10,749 nucleotides of DNA from an uncultured cyanobacterium (GTDB lineage Bacteria > Cyanobacteriota > Cyanobacteriia > PCC-6307 > Cyanobiaceae): contig CAIXOZ010000066.1 in NCBI GenBank assembly GCA_903921295.1, positions 1 through 10,749 on the forward strand. The letters are read 5' to 3'. The notes under the pieces were generated by a model. It did not search any database and was not told the DNA's origin. It was given only the letters and a program-made list of their open reading frames with translations. The position numbers and the translations under genes are program-made. This document shows, one piece after another, positions 6,772 to 10,749 of this stretch; the first letter of the stretch is position 1, and the number at the start of each line of letters is the position of its first letter.

Positions 6772-7977
6772 ATGGCTTCTGAAGCCCCTCCCTGGAATCA
6801 GTACCCGCCGGAGCGAGGCGCTGATGGAGCTACCTTAGCCGCTCATCGCCCCGGTCCGATTCGGCTGCAACGCCTGGAGCTGCTGCACTTCCGCAACCTG
6901 CAGCGGTTGGAGCTCGATCTGGAGGCCCCCAGGCTGTTGGTGATCGGCCGCAATGGCGAAGGGAAATCGAATCTGCTCGAGTCAGTGGAACTGCTCGGCA
7001 GCCTGCGCTCGCATCGCACCGCCAGCGATCGCGATCTGGTGCAGCACGGGCAGGCCAGCGCCCGGGTCGCCGCCCTGAGCCTGGAGGGGGATCGGCTGGA
7101 ACTGGACCTGCGCCGCGTCGGGGGTCGCCAGGTGAAGCGCAATGGCAAGGTGCTCGAGCGTCAGTCCGATCTTCTCGGCAACCTGCGCTGCGTCGGTTTC
7201 AGCGCCCTCGATCTGGAGCTTGTGCGCGGCGAACCGGCCCTGAGGCGCCATTGGCTCGATCGGGTGGTGCTGCAGCTCGAGCCGGTCTACAGCGAGCTGC
7301 TCAGCCGCTACCAGCGCCTGCTGCGACAGCGCAGCCAGCTGTTGCGCAAGGGCCTGGCCCCATCGCAGCGGGACTCCCTGCTCGACGCCTTCGACCTGCA
7401 GATGGCCGTGATCGGCACCCGGCTGCATCGCCGTCGACGCCGCGCCCTGAACCGACTGGCGCCCCTGGCAGGTGCCTGGTACCGGCAGATCAGCGATGCC
7501 CAGGAAAGCCTCAGCATCGACTACCGCAGCGGCAGTCGGCTGGAAGGCGAAGAGGACGAAGCCCTCTGGCGGGAGGCGCTGCTGATCCAGCTGCAGGAGC
7601 AGCGCCGCGATGAATGGCGCCTCGGCCAATGCGGCGTCGGCCCCCACCGGGATGACGTGGCGCTGCTTCTCGATGGCCAACCGGCACGCCGCTATGCCTC
7701 GGCCGGCCAACAGCGCACCCTGGTGCTGGCCCTGAAACTGGCGGAACTTGAACTGGTGGCCGAGGTGTGCGGCCAGCCGCCGCTGCTGCTGCTCGATGAC
7801 GTGCTGGCCGAACTGGACCCGGTGCGCCAGGAACGCCTGCTGATGGCGGTGGGCCAGGGCCATCAGTGCCTGGTGAGCGCCACCCACCTCGGCGCCTTCA
7901 CCGGGGGCTGGCGGCACCACTCCCAGGTGGTGGAGATGCAGGCAGGAGTCCTGATCCCCCATGCCACGAGCGACTGA
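6772..7977 (+). CDS. recF: DNA replication and repair protein RecF
   Basis: Encodes 401 residues on the longest reading. RecF is a cytoplasmic SMC-like ATPase that, with RecO and RecR, helps load RecA at single-strand gaps. Visible parts are LLHFRNLQRLELDL (about 37-50), Walker A GRNGEGKSN (59-67), ABC-type signature SAGQQRTLVLALKLAEL (310-326), Walker B LLLLDDVLAELD (338-349) and the LVSATH D-loop/switch region (367-372). RecF proteins normally begin a few residues before the 'L..L.L..FRN' strand, which here starts at about residue 31. The first 29 codons from ATG 6772 look unlike RecF, and there is no ATG, GTG or TTG between 6775 and the conserved start; ATT at 6859 or CTG at 6865 are the only near-cognate options. 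The start is thus uncertain by about 90 nt. No other recombination or replication gene adjoins it. Confidence 0.93.
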   Translation: MASEAPPWNQYPPERGADGATLAAHRPGPIRLQRLELLHFRNLQRLELDLEAPRLLVIGRNGEGKSNLLESVELLGSLRSHRTASDRDLVQHGQASARVAALSLEGDRLELDLRRVGGRQVKRNGKVLERQSDLLGNLRCVGFSALDLELVRGEPALRRHWLDRVVLQLEPVYSELLSRYQRLLRQRSQLLRKGLAPSQRDSLLDAFDLQMAVIGTRLHRRRRRALNRLAPLAGAWYRQISDAQESLSIDYRSGSRLEGEEDEALWREALLIQLQEQRRDEWRLGQCGVGPHRDDVALLLDGQPARRYASAGQQRTLVLALKLAELELVAEVCGQPPLLLLDDVLAELDPVRQERLLMAVGQGHQCLVSATHLGAFTGGWRHHSQVVEMQAGVLIPHATSD

Positions 7978-7981
7978 ATCA

Positions 7982-8007
7982 CCCCTGGCCAATCAGGTTG
8001 CCAGGGG
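7982..8007 (+). promoter_or_regulatory. GC-rich hairpin between recF and speD
   Basis: CCCCTGGC (7982-7989) pairs perfectly with GCCAGGGG (8000-8007) around a 10-nt loop, 4 nt after the recF stop and 31 nt before the speD start. It lacks a T-tract (GGTATGGTTG follows), so it is not a standard terminator. It could stabilise the recF 3' end or influence speD expression. A weak -10-like TATGGT (8009-8014) lies just after it and could start a short-leader speD transcript; that part is a guess. Confidence 0.4.
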
Positions 8008-8038
8008 GTATGGTTGTGGGCTGTATGTGTGCACCCTG

Positions 8039-8524
8039 ATGACTCAGGCCTTGCCCTGCCTCCACCCGAATCCCGGATGGACCGGTGCCGGCTCGACCAG
8101 CAGCCCGACGCTCCCGAACACCACCGATACGGTCGGCAAACACTGCATCCTTGAGCTCTATGAGTGCGATGCAGCCAAGCTCGACGATGAAGCCTTTCTC
8201 AGGAACGCCATCACGACAGCAGCCAAGCGTGCTGGCGCCACCCTGCTCAATCTGATCACCCACCACTTCGATCCCCAGGGTGTGACGGGGCTTGCCCTGC
8301 TGGCCGAATCCCACATCTCGATCCATACCTGGCCCGAGTCGGGCTATGCCGCGGTCGACGTGTTCACCTGTGGTGACCACACGATGCCGGAGAAAGCCTG
8401 CGCCACCCTGGTCGAAGAGCTGGGTGCCGGGAATCACCGCCTCAGCAGCTTCCGTCGCCTGACGCCGGATGCCATCGCCGGCAGCGCCCGCGAACCGATC
8501 CTGGCGGCTCCTACCGCCAACTGA
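8039..8524 (+). CDS. speD: S-adenosylmethionine decarboxylase proenzyme, short SpeH type
   Basis: Encodes 161 residues from ATG 8039. The enzyme decarboxylates AdoMet to supply aminopropyl groups for spermidine-type polyamines. It is made as a proenzyme that cuts itself between Glu90 and Ser91 in LLAE/SHISIHTWPE (88-100), turning Ser91 into the catalytic pyruvoyl group. His96 and Cys111 sit 5 and 20 residues after this serine, the same spacing as the processing His and proton-donor Cys of the Thermotoga enzyme. GKHCILELYECD (33-44) and AAKRAGATLLNL (61-72) are also family-typical. The first 30 residues are low in conservation. The frame is open upstream to an ATG at 7961 inside recF, but the added 26 residues look nothing like the family and include the hairpin DNA, so 8039 is preferred. 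No Shine-Dalgarno is evident. No other polyamine gene is in the window. Confidence 0.94.
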   Translation: MTQALPCLHPNPGWTGAGSTSSPTLPNTTDTVGKHCILELYECDAAKLDDEAFLRNAITTAAKRAGATLLNLITHHFDPQGVTGLALLAESHISIHTWPESGYAAVDVFTCGDHTMPEKACATLVEELGAGNHRLSSFRRLTPDAIAGSAREPILAAPTAN

Positions 8525-8526
8525 GC

Positions 8527-8592
8527 GGAAATCGCCCATGGGCGGTTTCCGACAGAATCCCAACGCCCCCGGCCTGCCGGAGGGCGTTTTTT
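8527..8592 (+). terminator. Double-hairpin terminator after speD
   Basis: The second hairpin is a canonical terminator: CGCCC (8564-8568) pairs with GGGCG (8582-8586), capped by CCGG/CCGG (8569-8572 with 8577-8580), with A8581 bulged, followed by six T (8587-8592). Three nt after the speD stop, an additional 10-bp stem pairs 8527-8536 with 8541-8550 (one G-U pair, CATG loop), without its own T-tract. The pair of stems very likely ends the speD transcript. The reverse strand has no good T-tract, so larE on the other strand has no clear terminator here. Confidence 0.85.
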
Positions 8593-8625
8593 GTCGGCGC
8601 TCTCCGCGGAAGCGGCCCCGCGGAC

Positions 8626-9579
8626 TCAACCCGCAGCCCCAGCGGGGCCGGCGGCCTCGGTCCGCGCGGAGTCCTGCAGGTTGCGGTTGAGCTTGCCGCT
8701 CACCAGCCCCTCCAGATCGAGCGCAACGGCGGTGAAGCCCAGGGCCAGAAACCGCTGCACGAGCTCCTGACGCACCGAGGGGTGGTGGTCCTCTGGCCGG
8801 TCGGCCCCCCTGTGGGCACCGGCGGCTTCCTGGCCGAACTGCCGTAGCAACCGGTTCAGATCGTCGCCGCCGAGCTCCACCCGGGCCGTCTCCCCCTGAC
8901 TGCGCACCCGCAGGGAGACAAAGCCCTGCTGCCGCAACCACTGTTCCGCCGCGGCCACCCGCTCCAGGCGCGGACGGCTGATCGGCTCTCCGTAGGGGAA
9001 GCGGGAAGCCAGGCAGGGCTGGGCCGGCTTGTCCCACCAGGGCAGCCCCAGGGCACGTGATAACTGGCGCACGGCGGCCTTGTCGATCTGCAGATCCGCC
9101 AGAGGCGAGAGCACGCCATGCTCCCGGGCCGCCTGAATGCCCGGGCGGTGGTCGCCGAGATCATCGCGATTCACGCCATCGAGCACCCTGGCCCCACCGG
9201 CCGCCGCCGCGATCGGAGCCAGCTGACGATGCAGCTCCCGCTTGCAGGCGTAACAACGATCCTCCGGGTTGCTGCGGTAGGCGGGATCGTCGAGTTCCGC
9301 GGTGGTGATCTCCCGATGGCGCACGCCGAGCCAGCGGGCCTGGTCGCGGGCTTCCTGCAGCAGATGGGGCGCCAGGGCCGGGGACACCGCCGTGACCGCC
9401 TCAGCCCGATCACCCAGCTGCTCGGCAGCGATCGCAGCCACCAGGGTGCTGTCAACACCGCCGGAGTAGGCCACCACCACCCGCTCCTGGCCGCCGATCC
9501 AGGCGCGCAGGGCCTCCAGACGGCCCTGCAGCGGTTCCGTCAGTGATTCCAGCAGCGACAATGGCGGCACGGCAGGCAT
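8626..9579 (-). CDS. larE: LarE-like ATP-dependent sulfur transferase (PP-loop)
   Basis: Encodes 317 residues from ATG 9579; a GTG two codons earlier (9585) is an alternative start. The N-terminal PP-loop SGGVDST (39-45) binds ATP and adenylates the substrate. DRCYACK carries Cys109 and Cys112 (CxxC). VLDGVNRDDLGDHRPG (about 132-147) and WDKPAQPCLASRFPYG (182-197, Cys189) are characteristic of the LarE family. In Lactiplantibacillus LarE the cysteine of the CLASR motif is the sacrificial sulfur donor in nickel-pincer nucleotide synthesis. The CxxC plus third cysteine here suggests the other mode, in which an Fe-S cluster supplies sulfur; that is inference. A C-terminal region rich in His/Gly/Asp (about 250-270) precedes a conserved VALDLEGLVSGKLNR end. 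No larA, larB or larC is visible, so the in vivo substrate is unproven. It is divergent from the CobO-like gene at 9630. Confidence 0.85.
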   Translation of the reverse strand: MPAVPPLSLLESLTEPLQGRLEALRAWIGGQERVVVAYSGGVDSTLVAAIAAEQLGDRAEAVTAVSPALAPHLLQEARDQARWLGVRHREITTAELDDPAYRSNPEDRCYACKRELHRQLAPIAAAAGGARVLDGVNRDDLGDHRPGIQAAREHGVLSPLADLQIDKAAVRQLSRALGLPWWDKPAQPCLASRFPYGEPISRPRLERVAAAEQWLRQQGFVSLRVRSQGETARVELGGDDLNRLLRQFGQEAAGAHRGADRPEDHHPSVRQELVQRFLALGFTAVALDLEGLVSGKLNRNLQDSARTEAAGPAGAAG

Positions 9580-9598
9580 CAGCACCGAAGAGGCTCGT

Positions 9599-9604
9599 TA
9601 GGAT
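9599..9604 (+). promoter_or_regulatory. Candidate -10 element for the tandem CobO-like gene
   Basis: TAGGAT lies 25 nt before the GTG start at 9630 and matches four of six positions of TATAAT. It would give a short leader containing the AAAAGGA (9612-9618) that could act as ribosome binding site. No good -35 is seen. This is a weak, position-based suggestion in a divergent intergenic region of only about 50 nt. Confidence 0.22.
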
Positions 9605-9629
9605 CCACCGTAAAAGGACCCCGCCGGCA

Positions 9630-10749
9630 GTGCCCGCCCGCCCCTCTGCCACCCCGTCCTCGAGCTCCGTCCGCAGCCAGGGAAGCGATGCCCGCAGCGG
9701 TACCGGTCGTGGCATCGGGATCCGCACGGCCGCCCGCCGCGAGGAGAGGGCCAACGGCCAGCTTCACGTCTATGACGGCGATGGCAAAGGCAAGAGCCAG
9801 GCCGCCCTGGGTGTGGTGCTGCGGACGATCGGTCTCGGGATCTGCGAGCAGAAACGCACCCGCGTCCTGCTGCTGCGCTTCCTCAAGGGTCCGGGCCGCT
9901 CCTACGACGAGGACGCGGCGATCGAAGCCCTTCAGCAGGGCTTTCCGCACCTCATTGATCAGGTGCGGACCGGTCGTGGTGAACACTTCAGCGCCGAAGA
10001 GGTCACCAGCTTCGATCGCCAGGAGGCCCAACGCGGCTGGGACATCGCCCGGGGCGCCATCGCCAGCGCCCTGTACTCCGTGGTGGTGCTCGATGAGATC
10101 AACCCGGTGCTGGAGCTGGGGCTGCTCGATGTCGAAGATGTGGTGAAGACCCTGATGGGCCGCCCCGCCGGCATGGAGGTGATCTGCACCGGCCGGGCCG
10201 CACCGCGATCCCTGGTGCAGCTGGCCGATCTGCATTCAGAGATGCGTGCTCACCGGCGCAGCGATCTGATCGATCTCGACGACTACGAGAGCGCCGAGGG
10301 CCTCGATGGCATTGAGATCTATACCGGTGAGGGCAAGGGCAAGAGCACCAGTGCCCTCGGCAAAGCCCTGCAGGCGATCGGCCGCGGCATCAGCCAGGAC
10401 AAGAGCCACAGGGTGCTGATCCTGCAATGGCTGAAGGGCGGCAGCGGCTACACCGAGGATGCGGCGATCGCCGCCCTGCGCGAGAGCTATCCCCACCTGG
10501 TGGATCATCTGCGTTCCGGCCGTGACGCCATCGTCTGGCGCGGTCAGCAGCTGCCGATCGACTATGTGGAAGCGGAGCGGGCCTGGGAAATCGCCCGGGC
10601 AGCGATCTCGAGCGGCCTCTACAAAACCGTGATCCTCGATGAGATCAATCCCACCGTTGATCTCGAACTGCTGCCGGAGGAGCCGATCGTGCAGACCCTT
10701 TTGCGTAAGCCTTCAGAAACAGAGGTGATCCTCACAGGCCGCTGCAAGC
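9630..10749 (+). CDS. Tandem CobO/BtuR-like P-loop protein, 3' end outside the window
   Basis: The open frame runs from GTG 9630 (AGGA at 9615-9618 upstream, 11-nt spacer) through the window end, giving at least 373 residues. After a Ser/Arg-rich tail (1-42) come two copies of the cob(I)alamin/corrinoid adenosyltransferase fold. Copy 1 (about 43-225) has P-loop GDGKGKSQ (50-57), VVVLDEIN (151-158), and ICTGRAAP with ADLHSEM. Copy 2 (about 226 onward) has P-loop GEGKGKST (233-240), VILDEIN (334-340) and VILTGR near the edge. The copies are about 183 residues apart and share AAI-AL-----PHL and DEINP patterns, so they look like an internal duplication. Single-domain CobO/BtuR transfers adenosyl from ATP to cobalt of corrinoids. 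CobO usually has GNGKGKTT; here copy 1 has S-Q and copy 2 S-T, so one or both copies may have lost activity. No cobalamin gene adjoins. The 3' end is missing, so total length is unknown. Confidence 0.82.
   Translation, partial: MPARPSATPSSSSVRSQGSDARSGTGRGIGIRTAARREERANGQLHVYDGDGKGKSQAALGVVLRTIGLGICEQKRTRVLLLRFLKGPGRSYDEDAAIEALQQGFPHLIDQVRTGRGEHFSAEEVTSFDRQEAQRGWDIARGAIASALYSVVVLDEINPVLELGLLDVEDVVKTLMGRPAGMEVICTGRAAPRSLVQLADLHSEMRAHRRSDLIDLDDYESAEGLDGIEIYTGEGKGKSTSALGKALQAIGRGISQDKSHRVLILQWLKGGSGYTEDAAIAALRESYPHLVDHLRSGRDAIVWRGQQLPIDYVEAERAWEIARAAISSGLYKTVILDEINPTVDLELLPEEPIVQTLLRKPSETEVILTGRCK

Noticed and set aside
7961..8038. Upstream in-frame ATG for speD inside the end of recF
   Set aside because: The 26 extra residues do not look like the AdoMet decarboxylase family and would make the hairpin region coding; ATG 8039 gives a normal-length proenzyme.
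7978..8038. AdoMet riboswitch in front of speD
   Set aside because: The gap is only 61 nt with one simple stem-loop; none of the known AdoMet riboswitch classes can be recognised there.
7979..9037. Open frame of 352 codons on the - strand across speD and the end of larE
   Set aside because: It is antisense to speD, crosses the strong terminator at 8564-8592, and overlaps larE in another frame.

Overview
The window reads as a core chromosomal segment of a GC-rich picocyanobacterium of the Synechococcus/Cyanobium group. The evidence is the C-terminus of photosystem I subunit PsaD at the left edge, a short cyanobacterial-type glutamate-cysteine ligase, a cyanobacterial-length PEP carboxylase, strong G/C preference at third codon positions, and four copies of the cyanobacterial HIP1 octamer GCGATCGC. 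I see no insertion sequence, prophage, CRISPR array or toxin-antitoxin pair. Most of the window is housekeeping DNA.

Left part (1-6479, all + strand): the tail of psaD ends at 147 and is followed by a textbook rho-independent terminator (182-205). trpE (226-1773), a cyanobacterial gshA (1770-2927) and ppc (2924-5998) follow, each overlapping the next by an ATGA tetranucleotide. A small GNAT-like gene (6006-6479) starts 7 nt after ppc. These four genes look like one translationally coupled transcription unit. It joins the first committed step of tryptophan synthesis, the first step of glutathione synthesis and the anaplerotic carboxylation of PEP.

Middle (6480-8524): a 205-nt intergenic stretch holds only a doubtful small ORF. 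It is followed by tRNA-Arg(CCG) on the - strand. recF (+) is divergent from the tRNA with only 13 nt between them on the longest reading, so the recF start or the tRNA promoter must be placed unusually. speD (AdoMet decarboxylase of the short self-cleaving SpeH type) follows recF after a 61-nt gap containing an 8-bp GC-rich hairpin. A double hairpin with a T-tract terminates this block (8527-8592).

Right part (8626-10749): a LarE-like PP-loop sulfur transferase gene on the - strand is divergent from a + strand gene that runs off the window. That gene encodes two consecutive CobO/BtuR-type P-loop domains in one chain. No other nickel-pincer (lar) or cobalamin gene is visible here, so the true roles of both are open.

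I found no clearly undescribed system. The most useful leads are the tandem CobO-like protein, the stand-alone three-cysteine LarE, the ATGA-coupled trpE-gshA-ppc arrangement, and the crowded tRNA-Arg/recF divergent region.
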